A stretch of 64,000 bases of DNA, from positions 124,001-188,000 of the forward strand of contig NZ_KQ948028.1 in NCBI RefSeq assembly GCF_001513965.1, written 5' to 3'. The translations under genes were made by a program, and so were the position numbers. The notes beneath the pieces were generated by a model. It saw only the letters and a list, made by a program, of their open reading frames with translations. It was not told the DNA's origin and made no database searches. Positions 51,590-60,493 of the stretch are shown one piece after another. This DNA comes from Streptomyces cellostaticus. GTDB lineage: Bacteria; Actinomycetota; Actinomycetes; Streptomycetales; Streptomycetaceae. The first letter of the stretch is position 1, and the number at the start of each line of letters is the position of its first letter.

Positions 51590-51716
51590 GAGTCTCCTCT
51601 ATCGCGGCCCGCCCGCCCCCGCCCGCCGTGCTCGTCCGTCCGGGTGAGCCCTCACCCGGGCGGCGTACGAAAATTGGATTGACGGTGGAACTCGTCGTCC
51701 GGGATGGTCCACCCCG

Positions 51717-52220
51717 ATGACACGAACTGACACGCCTCCCGCCTGGGACGAGCGCACCCAGCTGGCCACCTTCCTCGACTACGTCCGCGCCACCGCCCAT
51801 GCGAAATGCGAGGGCGTCTCACCGGAGGACGCACGCAAGCCGCCGCTGCCCGGCTCCCCGTTGATGACGATGTGCGGGCTGATCAGCCACCTTCGCTGGG
51901 TGGAGTACTACTGGTTCGAGGTGGTGTTCCTGGGCCGGGAGGACGAGGGCCCGTGGACCGACGAGGACCCCGACCGGGAGATGCGCATCGCGGTCGACGT
52001 GCCCCTGGCCCAGCTGCTGGAGCAGTACGAGGCGCAGAGTGCCCGGTACCGGGAACTGGTCGCCTCGAGCGACCTCGACACGGAGGCCGAGCGCGAACGG
52101 CGCGACCTGGGCCGCCCCAACCTCCGCTGGATCATCCTCCACCTGATCGAGGAGACGGCCCGGCACAACGGCCACCTCGACATCATCCGCGAGCTGCTGG
52201 ACGGAACGACCGGCGACTGA
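51717..52220 (+). CDS. DinB/DUF664-family protein
   Basis: 167 residues forming a four-helix bundle. Metal-binding histidines are seen in SHLRWVEYYWF and EETARHNGHLD. Members include mycothiol- or bacillithiol-dependent S-transferases, which fits an actinobacterium, but the substrate is unknown. It is monocistronic, followed by a very strong hairpin. Confidence 0.9.
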   Translation: MTRTDTPPAWDERTQLATFLDYVRATAHAKCEGVSPEDARKPPLPGSPLMTMCGLISHLRWVEYYWFEVVFLGREDEGPWTDEDPDREMRIAVDVPLAQLLEQYEAQSARYRELVASSDLDTEAERERRDLGRPNLRWIILHLIEETARHNGHLDIIRELLDGTTGD

Positions 52221-52236
52221 GCACCGCGGCACGCAC

Positions 52237-52276
52237 GAGGAGGGGCCACCGGTGTGCGGCCCGGTGGCCCCTCCTC
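52237..52276. terminator. Strong bidirectional terminator
   Basis: A perfect 16-bp stem (52237-52252 with 52261-52276) and an 8-base loop, followed by a TCTCCCCTCC stretch. It lies between convergent genes ending at 52220 and 52306, and is the longest perfect stem I found in the window. Confidence 0.9.
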
Positions 52277-52305
52277 TCCCCTCCTGATGCTCCCCCGGTC
52301 CGTCA

Positions 52306-53343
52306 CTACCGGGGGAGCACCACGACGTACGCGGCCGGATCACGGTCGCCGGACGCCATCAACGCCGTACGGACCACCGCCGCCTGCTGCTCCAGGGACT
52401 GCCTGAGCTTCTTGGGGGTGATGTAGACGACCGTGATTCCCAGGCGCTCCAAGTGCTCCCGCTTGCGCGCGTATTCCGACCACAGCGCGTCCTCGTCCTG
52501 GCGCGGAGCCCGCGTGTCCAGCTCCACCGCCACCGCCTGCTCCGGCCAGTAGGCGTCCACGCCGCCCAGGTGGGGGCCGCCGGGCAGGCGCAGGTCCACG
52601 TTCCAGACCGGGTCGGGCAGGCCGTACTCCCGGACCATCCGGTACAGCCGGTCCTCCGCGATCGCCCGGCCCTCGGCCAGCAGCGAGTCCACCGCGTCCA
52701 CCACGTGCGGCCGGTTCAGCAGCTTCGCCACGGTCAACTCCCGTACCACCGAGGCCGGTTCGCAGTGGCCGCCGCGTACCGCCTCCGTCAGCAGGCGCCG
52801 TACCGCGCCCGCGTCCGTCAGTTCCGCCACCGCGTCCGCCAGTGCGCGCGGCACCGGCGCCACCGGAAGTCCCGTCACCGCGCGGGGAGTCGGGAGGGCC
52901 GGGGTGCGCAGGATCCGCACGTACCCCGCCGAGCGCAGCCGGCGCAGCCGGGGGACCAGGATGTCGACGCGGTCCAGGGACAGCAGCGGCGGGGTGGACG
53001 AGAAGCCGTGCAGGGTCAGGGCCGCCAGCCCCGTGATCACCGCCTCCGCGTACACCGGGCGGTGCGGGTCCTCGGCGGTGGGCTGGGACGGGACTCCCGG
53101 CGCCGACTCGCGCGCCGCGTACAGCAGCGCTCCGTGCAGCCGCTCCTCGCTCGTGGGCGGGCCGGGGTGGAGCAGGACCACGTTCGGCAGGAGCAGCTGC
53201 CAGGGGCCGCCGGGGCGGCACTGTTCGTTCAGTTCGGCCGACGTCACGCCGTGGGAGCGGAGCTGGGCCGCCGTCAGGACGCGGCGGTGGACCTCGGAGA
53301 GGTGACGGAGGGGGCGGGGGGAGACCGGGGTGTTGTGCGTCAT
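52306..53343 (-). CDS. AbiEi-like protein with C-terminal nuclease-like domain
   Basis: 345 residues from the ATG at 53343. The N-terminus has a winged-helix segment like AbiEi-type antitoxins (HRRVLTAAQLRSHGVTSAELNEQ, WQLLLPNVVLLHPG). The C-terminus resembles the Vsr/DUF559 PD-(D/E)xK fold: GGVDAYWPEQAVAVELDTRA has D and ExD, then a basic helix EYARKREHLERLGI and VVYITPKKLRQ. No partner AbiEii toxin gene is adjacent. Similar solitary proteins are common in actinobacteria and of unknown function. No good ribosome site is seen. Confidence 0.8.
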   Translation of the reverse strand: MTHNTPVSPRPLRHLSEVHRRVLTAAQLRSHGVTSAELNEQCRPGGPWQLLLPNVVLLHPGPPTSEERLHGALLYAARESAPGVPSQPTAEDPHRPVYAEAVITGLAALTLHGFSSTPPLLSLDRVDILVPRLRRLRSAGYVRILRTPALPTPRAVTGLPVAPVPRALADAVAELTDAGAVRRLLTEAVRGGHCEPASVVRELTVAKLLNRPHVVDAVDSLLAEGRAIAEDRLYRMVREYGLPDPVWNVDLRLPGGPHLGGVDAYWPEQAVAVELDTRAPRQDEDALWSEYARKREHLERLGITVVYITPKKLRQSLEQQAAVVRTALMASGDRDPAAYVVVLPR

Positions 53344-53457
53344 GGCGTCGGGATTCCCGCGCTCGGTCCCCCCTTTAACCGCTGTTACACGGCCGTCGAT
53401 AAATGCGGACAAGCTGGAACTAAAGGACAGGTGTTCGGGTGCCGAGTAGGCAGCGAA

Positions 53458-53491
53458 AACCCCTGGTCCAATCGGGTGCGGACCAGGGGTT
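53458..53491 (-). terminator. Terminator of the second aminopeptidase gene
   Basis: A perfect 12-bp stem (AACCCCTGGTCC / GGACCAGGGGTT) with a 10-base loop, 59 bases past the stop at 53551; on the minus strand TTCGCTGCC follows. Confidence 0.75.
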
Positions 53492-53550
53492 ACGGCTCCT
53501 ATTGCCTGAATTCCGTAACGGTCACCGGGGCGACGACCTCAGGCCAAGGC

Positions 53551-56133
53551 TCAGCTGCCGGCCGCCGCCGCGTCGCACGCCTGGCCGCGCAGCGACCGCG
53601 CCAGGTCGTCCCGCGCCTCCAGCACGAGCCGGCGCAGCGCCGGAGCCGCGTCCGCGTGGGACCGAAGCCACGCGTCCGTCGCGTCCAGCGTCTCCGGCCG
53701 GTCCTGGAAGGAGGGGAACAGGCCCCGCACGACATCCATGCCGATCTGGATCGACCGCTCCTGCCAGATCCGCTCGATCGCCGCGAAGTACTTCCCGGCG
53801 TACGGCGCCGTCAGCTCCCGCTGCGAGGGCCGGCCGAAGCCCGCGATCGTCGCCTCCACCAGGGCGTTCGACAGAGTGTCGGACTCCACGACCTGCGCCC
53901 AGGCCTGCGCCTTGACCGCCGCCGACGGCCGCGCGGCCAGGCAGCGGACCTGGTGCCGCTTGCCGGACGCCGTGTCGTCACGGGCCAGTTCGGCCGCGAG
54001 TCGGGACTCGTCGGCCACCCCGTGGGCCGCCAGCGGCTCCAGGAACGCCCAGCGCAGCTCCTGGTCCACCTCCAGGCCCTCGACCGTCTCCGTGCCGTCC
54101 AGCAGGTCCTTCAGCAGGGCGAGGTCCGCCTCGGCGGAGGCCACCGTCGCGAAGAATCGCGCCCAGGCCAGCTGGTGCTCGCTGCCCGGCCCGGCCGCCC
54201 GCAGCTCCCGCAGCGCGCCCTCGGCGACCAGCTTCTCGCCCGTCGCCCGCCACTCGGGCGCCGCGTAGTGCACCAGCGCCGAGTCCGCCCACGCGTGCAG
54301 CATCTGGAGCACGCCGATGTCGGACTCGCGGCCCGAGAACCGCAGCACCAGATCCACGAAGTCCCGGGCCGGCAGCAGCGCGTCCCGGGTCAGGTTCCAC
54401 AGCGCCGACCAGCACAGCGCGCGGGCCAGCGGGTCGGTCAGCGCGCCCAGGTGCTCGCGCAGGGTCACCAGCGAGGTCGCGTCGAAGCGGATCTTGCAGT
54501 ACGTGAGGTCGTCGTCGTTGACCAGCACCAGTGCCGGAGCCTCGGCGCCGGTCAGCTCCGCCACGACCGTACGCGGACCCTCGACGTCCGTCTCCACGCG
54601 CGCGTACCGCTCCAGCGCACCCTCGGGCGTACGGCGGTACAGGCCCACCGCGACCCGGTGCGGGCGCAGCTCGGGGTGCGATTCCGGGGCGTCCTGGACC
54701 ACGGACAGCTCGGCGATCCGGCCGCCCTCGGTGTCCAGCAGCACCTGCGGGGTCAGCGAGTTCACCCCGGCCGTCTGCAGCCACGCGTGCGCCCAGGTCG
54801 TCATGGACCGGCCGCTGGTCTCCGCCAGCACCGACAGCAGGTCGCCCAGGCGCGTGTTGCCGTACGCGTTCCGCTTGAAGTAGCGGCGGGCGCCCTCCAG
54901 GAAGGCCTCCTCGCCGACGTACGCCACCAGCTGCTTCAGCGCGGAGGCGCCCTTGGCGTACGTGATGCCGTCGAAGTTCAGCTTCGCGTCCTGGAGATCG
55001 CGGATGTCCGCCGTGATCGGGTGCGTGGAGGGCAGCTGGTCCGCGCGGTAGGCCCAGGCCTTGCGGCGGTTGGCGAAGGTGATCCAGGCGTCGGTGAAGC
55101 GCGTCGCGCCGACGTTCGCGAACGTGCCCATGAAGTCCGCGAAGGACTCCTTCAGCCACAGGTCGTCCCACCACTCCATGGTGACCAGGTCGCCGAACCA
55201 CATGTGCGCCATCTCGTGCAGGACGACGTTCGCCCGGGCCTCGTACGACGTCTGCGTCACCTTCCCGCGGAAGATGTACTCCTCGCGGAAGGTCACCAGA
55301 CCCGGGTTCTCCATCGCGCCCAGGTTGTACTCGGGCACGAACGCCTGGTCGTACTTCCCGAACGGGTACGGGTAGTCGAAGTGGTCGTGGAAGAAGTCCA
55401 GGCCCTGCTTGGTGACCAGGAAGACGTCGTCGGCGTCGAAGTGGGGCGCGAGGCCCTTGCGGCACAGGGCGCCGAGCGGGATCTCCAGCTTGGTCCCGTC
55501 CTCGAAGGTCCGCTCGTAGGAGTCGGTCACGTAGTGGTACGGGCCCGCCGTCACACAGGTGATGTACGTCGAGATCGGCTTCGTCTCCGCGAACCGCCAG
55601 ACGCCGTCCACGCGTTCGCCCGCGCCGTTGCTCCACACCGTCCAGCCCTCGGGCGCCTGCACCTCGAAGCGGTACGGGGCCTTGAGGTCCGGCTGCTCGA
55701 AGTTCGCGAAGACACGGCGGGCGTCGGCCGGCTCGTACTGCGTGTAGAGGTAGACCTCGTCGTCCTCGGGGTCCACGAAGCGGTGCATGCCCTCGCCGGT
55801 GCGGGAGTAGGCGCACTGGGCGTCGACCGTCAGCTCGTTCTCCGCGGCCAGGTCCTCCAGGAGGATCCGGGAGCCGTCGAAGACCTCACCGGGGTCCAGA
55901 TCCTTCCCGTTGAGCGTGATGGAGGTCACGCTCGGTGCGATCAGGTCGGCGAAGCTCGACGCGCCCGGCTCGTTGCAGCGGAACCTGATCGTGGTCACCG
56001 AGCGGAACGTGCGCGGCTCCCCGCCCCCGTCGCCGACGGCGGATCGCAGGTCCAGCGCCACCTCGTACCCGTCGACGGACAGCAGGGCGGCCCGCTCCCG
56101 GGCCTCGTCACGGGTCAGATTCTCACCGGGCAC
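53551..56133 (-). CDS. Second M1-family aminopeptidase N
   Basis: 860 residues from a GTG at 56133 with GAGGAG 8 bases upstream; the earlier in-frame start at 56202 is rejected. It has the same fold and length as the pepN product at 34423-36999 but is clearly diverged. The exopeptidase motif is GAMENPG instead of GAMENAG, and the zinc site is H306EMAH310 with E329 (KESFA). The conserved PITADIRDLQDAKLNFDGITYAKG is shared. Two copies so near each other suggest an old duplication with specialisation in peptide specificity. Confidence 0.95.
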   Translation of the reverse strand: MPGENLTRDEARERAALLSVDGYEVALDLRSAVGDGGGEPRTFRSVTTIRFRCNEPGASSFADLIAPSVTSITLNGKDLDPGEVFDGSRILLEDLAAENELTVDAQCAYSRTGEGMHRFVDPEDDEVYLYTQYEPADARRVFANFEQPDLKAPYRFEVQAPEGWTVWSNGAGERVDGVWRFAETKPISTYITCVTAGPYHYVTDSYERTFEDGTKLEIPLGALCRKGLAPHFDADDVFLVTKQGLDFFHDHFDYPYPFGKYDQAFVPEYNLGAMENPGLVTFREEYIFRGKVTQTSYEARANVVLHEMAHMWFGDLVTMEWWDDLWLKESFADFMGTFANVGATRFTDAWITFANRRKAWAYRADQLPSTHPITADIRDLQDAKLNFDGITYAKGASALKQLVAYVGEEAFLEGARRYFKRNAYGNTRLGDLLSVLAETSGRSMTTWAHAWLQTAGVNSLTPQVLLDTEGGRIAELSVVQDAPESHPELRPHRVAVGLYRRTPEGALERYARVETDVEGPRTVVAELTGAEAPALVLVNDDDLTYCKIRFDATSLVTLREHLGALTDPLARALCWSALWNLTRDALLPARDFVDLVLRFSGRESDIGVLQMLHAWADSALVHYAAPEWRATGEKLVAEGALRELRAAGPGSEHQLAWARFFATVASAEADLALLKDLLDGTETVEGLEVDQELRWAFLEPLAAHGVADESRLAAELARDDTASGKRHQVRCLAARPSAAVKAQAWAQVVESDTLSNALVEATIAGFGRPSQRELTAPYAGKYFAAIERIWQERSIQIGMDVVRGLFPSFQDRPETLDATDAWLRSHADAAPALRRLVLEARDDLARSLRGQACDAAAAGS

Positions 56134-56273
56134 GGGCGGCACTCCTCTGTGATCGCTTGGTAGCGGCTGAACAGGACCGATCCTGCCACGCGCACCTGAC
56201 ACGGGGCAGCAGGGAATGGGGGTACGAGGGGCGATGTTGAGCCTTCAAAAGAACCGTTCGGCTGAGGAGAAGC

Positions 56274-56939
56274 ATGTCCGAGACCGCGACCACCCCGTCC
56301 GGCAAGACCCCCGTGGACTTCTGGTTCGACCCGCTGTGCCCCTGGGCCTGGATGACCTCCCGCTGGGTGCTGGAGGTGGAGAAGGTCCGCGAGATCGAGG
56401 TCCGCTGGCACATCATGAGCCTCGCCGTCCTCAACGAGAACAAGCTGGACGAGCTGCCCGAGGAGTACCGGGAGATGCTCGCCGTCAAGGCGTGGCAGCC
56501 CGTGCGCGTGGTCACCGCGGCCTGGCAGAAGCACGGCGCGGACGTCCTCGGCCCGCTGTACACCGCGCTCGGCACCCGCATCCACAACAACGGCGAGGGC
56601 CCGACCCTGGAGGCCATCGCCGGTGCGCTCGCGGACGTCGGCCTGCCCGCCGAGCTGATCGAGTACGCCGAGCAGAAGGACTTCGAGTTCGACGCCGAGC
56701 TGCGCGCCTCCCACAAGGAGGGCATCGACAAGGTCGGCCAGGACGTCGGCACCCCGGTCATCGCGGTCCCGGGCGCCGACGGCGAGCAGATCGCCTTCTT
56801 CGGCCCCGTCGTCACCCCCGCCCCGAAGGGCGAGGAGGCGGCCCGCCTGTGGGACGGCACCCTGGCGGTCGCCTCCGTACCGGGCTTCTACGAGATCAAG
56901 CGGAGCAGGACGAAGGGCCCGGACTTCAGCAACCTGTAG
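56274..56939 (+). CDS. DsbA-fold protein related to mycothiol-dependent nitroreductase, CPWA variant
   Basis: 221 residues. DFWFDPLCPWAWMTSRWVLEV, HIMSLAVLNENK, GTRIHNNGEGP, VGTPVIAVPG and AFFGPVVTPAPKGEEA align closely with Rv2466c of M. tuberculosis, which uses mycothiol to reduce nitro compounds. The active site there is CPWC; here it is C22-P-W-A25, so the resolving cysteine is missing. A monothiol mechanism with mycothiol supplying the second thiol is plausible. It is a cytoplasmic protein without signal peptide, divergent from the aminopeptidase gene. Confidence 0.88.
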   Translation: MSETATTPSGKTPVDFWFDPLCPWAWMTSRWVLEVEKVREIEVRWHIMSLAVLNENKLDELPEEYREMLAVKAWQPVRVVTAAWQKHGADVLGPLYTALGTRIHNNGEGPTLEAIAGALADVGLPAELIEYAEQKDFEFDAELRASHKEGIDKVGQDVGTPVIAVPGADGEQIAFFGPVVTPAPKGEEAARLWDGTLAVASVPGFYEIKRSRTKGPDFSNL

Positions 56940-56959
56940 ACCTCCCCGCACGGGCCCGG

Positions 56960-58387
56960 TCAGCGCCGGGCCCGTTCCCGCGCCTCGGCCACCCGTTCCA
57001 GGTGCTCCTCGTACCCCTTCGCGTAGTACGCCGCCCGTGCCGCGTCCGGCTCGACGACGAGGGTCGGCTCGGTCCAGGCCGCCGCGTCCAGGGCGACGCC
57101 GTACCGCTCGGCCGCCGCCAGCACGGCGCCCCGCGCACCCACCTCGCCCTCGACCACCCGGAGCGGGCGGCCCAGGACGTCGGCCAGCAGCCGCATCCAG
57201 GCGGGGCTGCGGGTGCCGCCCCCGCACACCGCGAGCGAACCGGTCAGGCCCGCCGCCGCCAGGCAGTGCCGGGCCGCGTAACCGATGCCCTCGCAGGTCG
57301 CGCGGATCAGGTCGGCGGGCGTCGACTCCAGGCAGACACCGGTGAGTTCGGCGCGCAGCCGGGGCTCCACGAAGGGGGCCCGCTCGCCGGAGGGCGCGAA
57401 GTACGGCAGCACCCGCACCCCGTGGGCGCCGGGCGGGGTGGCGGCCAGCAGGGCGTCGACCTCGGAGTGCCGCACGCCCGTGGTCCGTAGCACCCAGTCC
57501 AGGGCCGCCGTCCCCACCATCGCGGGCATCGCCCGCAGCCAGTGGCCGGGCCGGTCGGTGGAGATGTACAGACCGGCCGGTTCACCGCCGAGGTCCAGCT
57601 CGGTGGTGGCGACCAGGGCGGCCAGGCAGGTACCGACGATCAGCAGGCCGTCCCCGGGGGCCGTGACGCCCGCGCCGAGCGCACAGGCGGGCAGGTCGTA
57701 GGGGCCGTTCGCCAGCCGGGTGCCGGACGGCAGGCCCGCGCCGCACGCCTCGGCCGTCGCCACCGGGTCGGCCACCGGGGCGAGCAGCCCCCGGCGGTGG
57801 GCCAGCCCGAGCAGCTCCACGACCCCGTTGTCGTAACGCCGGGTGCGCGGGTCCAGGAACGGCATCGACGCGTCCGACACATCCGTCACCGCACGTGCCC
57901 CGCCGGTCAGCCGCTGGAAGACCATGTCCTTGCAGGAGACGGCCGCCGCGGCCGTATCCAGCGACTTCGGCTCGTGCCGGTCCAGCCAGGCCAGCAGCGG
58001 GCCCGGGCAGCCGGGGAACACGGCGCTGCCGGTGCGCCGGAAGACGGTCTCGAAGGTGCCGTCCGCCAGCCACTGGTCCACCAGGTCATGGGCCCGGCCG
58101 TCCATCCAGGAGGCCGCGGGCCGTACCGGGCGGCCCGCCGCGTCCACCAGCCACACCCCGTCGCCCTGCCCGGTCAGCCCGGCCAGCTCCACGGGCTCCG
58201 GCACCCGCGCGGTCACCGCCTCCAGCACGGCGACGACGGCCGCGTACACCTCCTCCATGTCCTGCTCCACGGCGCCACCGCGCAGATCGAGGTCCACCGG
58301 CCGTGCCTCCACGGCCAGTTCGCGGCCGCCGGTGTCGAAGGCGGCGGCCTTCACCATGGACGTGCCCACATCGATCCCGACGTACAT
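56960..58387 (-). CDS. FGGY-family carbohydrate kinase
   Basis: 475 residues; the ATG at 58387 has GGGAGG 4 bases upstream. FGGY motifs: GIDVGTSMVKAAAFD (phosphate 1), LTGQGDGVWLVD, AASWMDGRA and CGGGTRSPAWMRLLADVLGRPL near the end. The family phosphorylates open-chain sugars and polyols such as xylulose, glycerol and erythritol. It is the last gene of an importer operon and would trap the imported substrate. The dehydrogenase gene ends 13 bases upstream. Confidence 0.92.
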   Translation of the reverse strand: MYVGIDVGTSMVKAAAFDTGGRELAVEARPVDLDLRGGAVEQDMEEVYAAVVAVLEAVTARVPEPVELAGLTGQGDGVWLVDAAGRPVRPAASWMDGRAHDLVDQWLADGTFETVFRRTGSAVFPGCPGPLLAWLDRHEPKSLDTAAAAVSCKDMVFQRLTGGARAVTDVSDASMPFLDPRTRRYDNGVVELLGLAHRRGLLAPVADPVATAEACGAGLPSGTRLANGPYDLPACALGAGVTAPGDGLLIVGTCLAALVATTELDLGGEPAGLYISTDRPGHWLRAMPAMVGTAALDWVLRTTGVRHSEVDALLAATPPGAHGVRVLPYFAPSGERAPFVEPRLRAELTGVCLESTPADLIRATCEGIGYAARHCLAAAGLTGSLAVCGGGTRSPAWMRLLADVLGRPLRVVEGEVGARGAVLAAAERYGVALDAAAWTEPTLVVEPDAARAAYYAKGYEEHLERVAEARERARR

Positions 58388-58400
58388 CACGCCTCCCGGT

Positions 58401-59423
58401 TCACGTCAGACAGTGCGCGAGCGGCTCCCCGCGCACCCAGCGCCCCACCTCGGCGGCGGCGATCCGCGCGGCCTTCTCCGCCACCGCCCGGCTGGCCCCG
58501 CCCAGGTGCGGGGTGAGGACGACACGGTCGGCCAGGCCGGGCAGCCGGGAGCCCGGCGGGAGCGGCTCGCGGGCGTAGGTGTCCAGGGCCGCCGCCGCGA
58601 GCCGCCCGCCCTCCAGCGCGTCGCACAGCGCGTCCTCGTCCAGCAGCGGCCCCCGGGCCGCGTTGACCACCACCGCGCCGGGCGGCAGCAGGGCCAGTTC
58701 GCGGGCGCCGATCAGACCGCGCGTCTCGGCGGTCAGCCGGGCGTGCAGGGTGATCACCCGGGAGCCGCTCAGCAGCTCGTCCAGTGAGGACATGCGCAGG
58801 CCGTGCACCTCCCCGCGCACATAGGGGTCGTACACCATCACCCGCGCCCCGAAGGCGCACAGCGCCCGCGCCACCCGGCTGCCCACCGCGCCGTAGCCGA
58901 CCAGGCCGACCGGCAGGTCCTCCAGCTCCAGGCCGCTGTGCTCGTACGTGTAGTACGCCGATCCGGCCCAGCTCCCCCGGCGGGCCAGCAGCTCGTGGGC
59001 CTGGGGGATGCGGCGCAGGGCCGCGAGCAGCAGGCCGACGGTGAACTCGGCGGTGGCGGCGGCGTTGCGGCCGGGCGCGAAGCACACGCGGACGTCGTGC
59101 CGCCCCGCCGCCTCCACGTTGACGTTGACCGGTCCGCCCCGGCAGACCACGACCAGCCGCAGCTCCGGGCAGGCGCCGAGGACGCGTTCGGTGACCGGGC
59201 CCATCTGGGTGACCAGGACCTGTGCGCCCGCGAGCGCGCCGATCAGCTCGTCCTCGGCGTCGCTGGCCTCGCTCACCTCGGCGACAGGACCGAACGGCTC
59301 CAGGGGCCAGCCGAGCGTCAACTCCCGTACATCGCATGGACATTCGTAGCTGAGAGCCGACGCGATCAGTGACGGCAGGACGAAGTGGTCGCCGGCGGCC
59401 ACCACACGCACACTGGAGGTCAT
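58401..59423 (-). CDS. D-isomer-specific 2-hydroxyacid dehydrogenase
   Basis: 340 residues. The NAD motif is GLVGYGAVGSRVARAL; catalytic elements are VVNAARGPLLDEDAL (Arg), DTYAREPLP (Glu) and LTPHLGGAS (His). The N-terminal substrate domain is longer than usual. It interconverts a 2-keto acid and a D-2-hydroxy acid. In a sugar or polyol operon it may act on a sugar-acid intermediate. The start overlaps the ATPase stop by ATGA. Confidence 0.92.
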   Translation of the reverse strand: MTSSVRVVAAGDHFVLPSLIASALSYECPCDVRELTLGWPLEPFGPVAEVSEASDAEDELIGALAGAQVLVTQMGPVTERVLGACPELRLVVVCRGGPVNVNVEAAGRHDVRVCFAPGRNAAATAEFTVGLLLAALRRIPQAHELLARRGSWAGSAYYTYEHSGLELEDLPVGLVGYGAVGSRVARALCAFGARVMVYDPYVRGEVHGLRMSSLDELLSGSRVITLHARLTAETRGLIGARELALLPPGAVVVNAARGPLLDEDALCDALEGGRLAAAALDTYAREPLPPGSRLPGLADRVVLTPHLGGASRAVAEKAARIAAAEVGRWVRGEPLAHCLT

Positions 59424-60493
59424 CGAAGGGAGTCTCCCGTCTCGGCGTCGAAGACATGGGTGAGTCCGGCCGCCACCCGGACGTGTTCGTCGTGCGCGAG
59501 GCGCACCTCGGGTCCGGTGAGGGCGACCAGGAGGCGCTCCACCCCGTCGAGGGCGAGGGTGGCGATACCCGACTCCAGCAGGGGCTCATGGGCCACGACC
59601 CGGGCGGGGATGCCGGCTGTGCCGGTGAGGCTCAGGTCCTCGGGGCGGATGCCGACGACCACCGCACGCCCCTCGGCCACCGGCACCGGCAACGCGATCC
59701 GCACCCCGGCGGACAGCCGGGCGTGGCCGTCGGCGGTCGCGACGCCGGGCAGCAGGTTGACCGAGGGCTCCCCGACGAAGTCGGCGACGAAGGTGGTGGC
59801 GGGGCTGTCGTAGATCTCGTAGGGGGTGCCGAGCTGCTGGATCACGCCGTCCTTCATCACGGCGATGCGGTCGGCGAGGGAGAGGGCCTCCTCCTGGTCG
59901 TGGGTGACCAGGATCGTGGTGTGGCCCAAGTCGCGTTGAATACGCTTGAGTTCGCGGCGGGTGGTGTCGCGCTGGGCCGCGTCCAGGTGGGACAGCGGCT
60001 CGTCGAGGAGGAGGACGTCCGGTTCCCGGATCAGCGCGCGGGCCAGGGACACGCGCTGCTTCTGCCCGCTGGACAGGCCGGCCGGGCGGGCGCCGAGGAC
60101 GTCGGTGAGCCCGACCCGCTCGGCGATCTCGGCGACCTTGCGGGAGACGTCCCCTCTGCGGCCTCTCGGGCGCGCCTTCAGCCCGAACGCCAGGTTCTCC
60201 GCGACCGTCAGCGGCGGATACAGCGCGTAGTTCTCGAACGCCACCCCGATGTTCCGCTGCTGCGCCGGACGGCCGGCCACCGAGGCGCCCCCGACCAGGA
60301 TGTCTCCGCCGGTCACCGCCTCCAGACCCGCGATCATCCGCAGCGTCGTGGACTTGCCGCAGCCCGACGGGCCGAGCAGTCCGAGGAGTTCGCCCGGCTC
60401 CAGGCTCAGGTCGAGCCCCCGGACCGCATCCACCGCCGGGCGGCCCCGCGACCGGTAGGTCTTGCGCAGCTCACGTAGCTCCAGCGCGGCCAT
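59420..60493 (-). CDS. Sugar ABC transporter ATPase, second copy of the operon
   Basis: 357 residues with CUT1/UgpC-type layout: Walker A GPSGCGKST, Q-loop region VAFENYALYP, signature LSSGQKQRVSLARAL, Walker B VLLLDEPLSHLD, H-loop LVTHDQEEA, and a TOBE domain (about 240-357). The ATG with GAGGGAGG upstream overlaps the end of the DeoR gene by 23 bases. The other ATPase gene of the operon lies at 61295-62395, so the importer may use a heterodimer. Confidence 0.94.
   Translation of the reverse strand: MAALELRELRKTYRSRGRPAVDAVRGLDLSLEPGELLGLLGPSGCGKSTTLRMIAGLEAVTGGDILVGGASVAGRPAQQRNIGVAFENYALYPPLTVAENLAFGLKARPRGRRGDVSRKVAEIAERVGLTDVLGARPAGLSSGQKQRVSLARALIREPDVLLLDEPLSHLDAAQRDTTRRELKRIQRDLGHTTILVTHDQEEALSLADRIAVMKDGVIQQLGTPYEIYDSPATTFVADFVGEPSVNLLPGVATADGHARLSAGVRIALPVPVAEGRAVVVGIRPEDLSLTGTAGIPARVVAHEPLLESGIATLALDGVERLLVALTGPEVRLAHDEHVRVAAGLTHVFDAETGDSLR

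Noticed and set aside
53440..53520. Stem-loop considered as a tRNA or attachment site remnant
   Set aside because: Only a single 12-bp hairpin is present; no T-arm motif, anticodon arm or CCA end. A terminator explains it.
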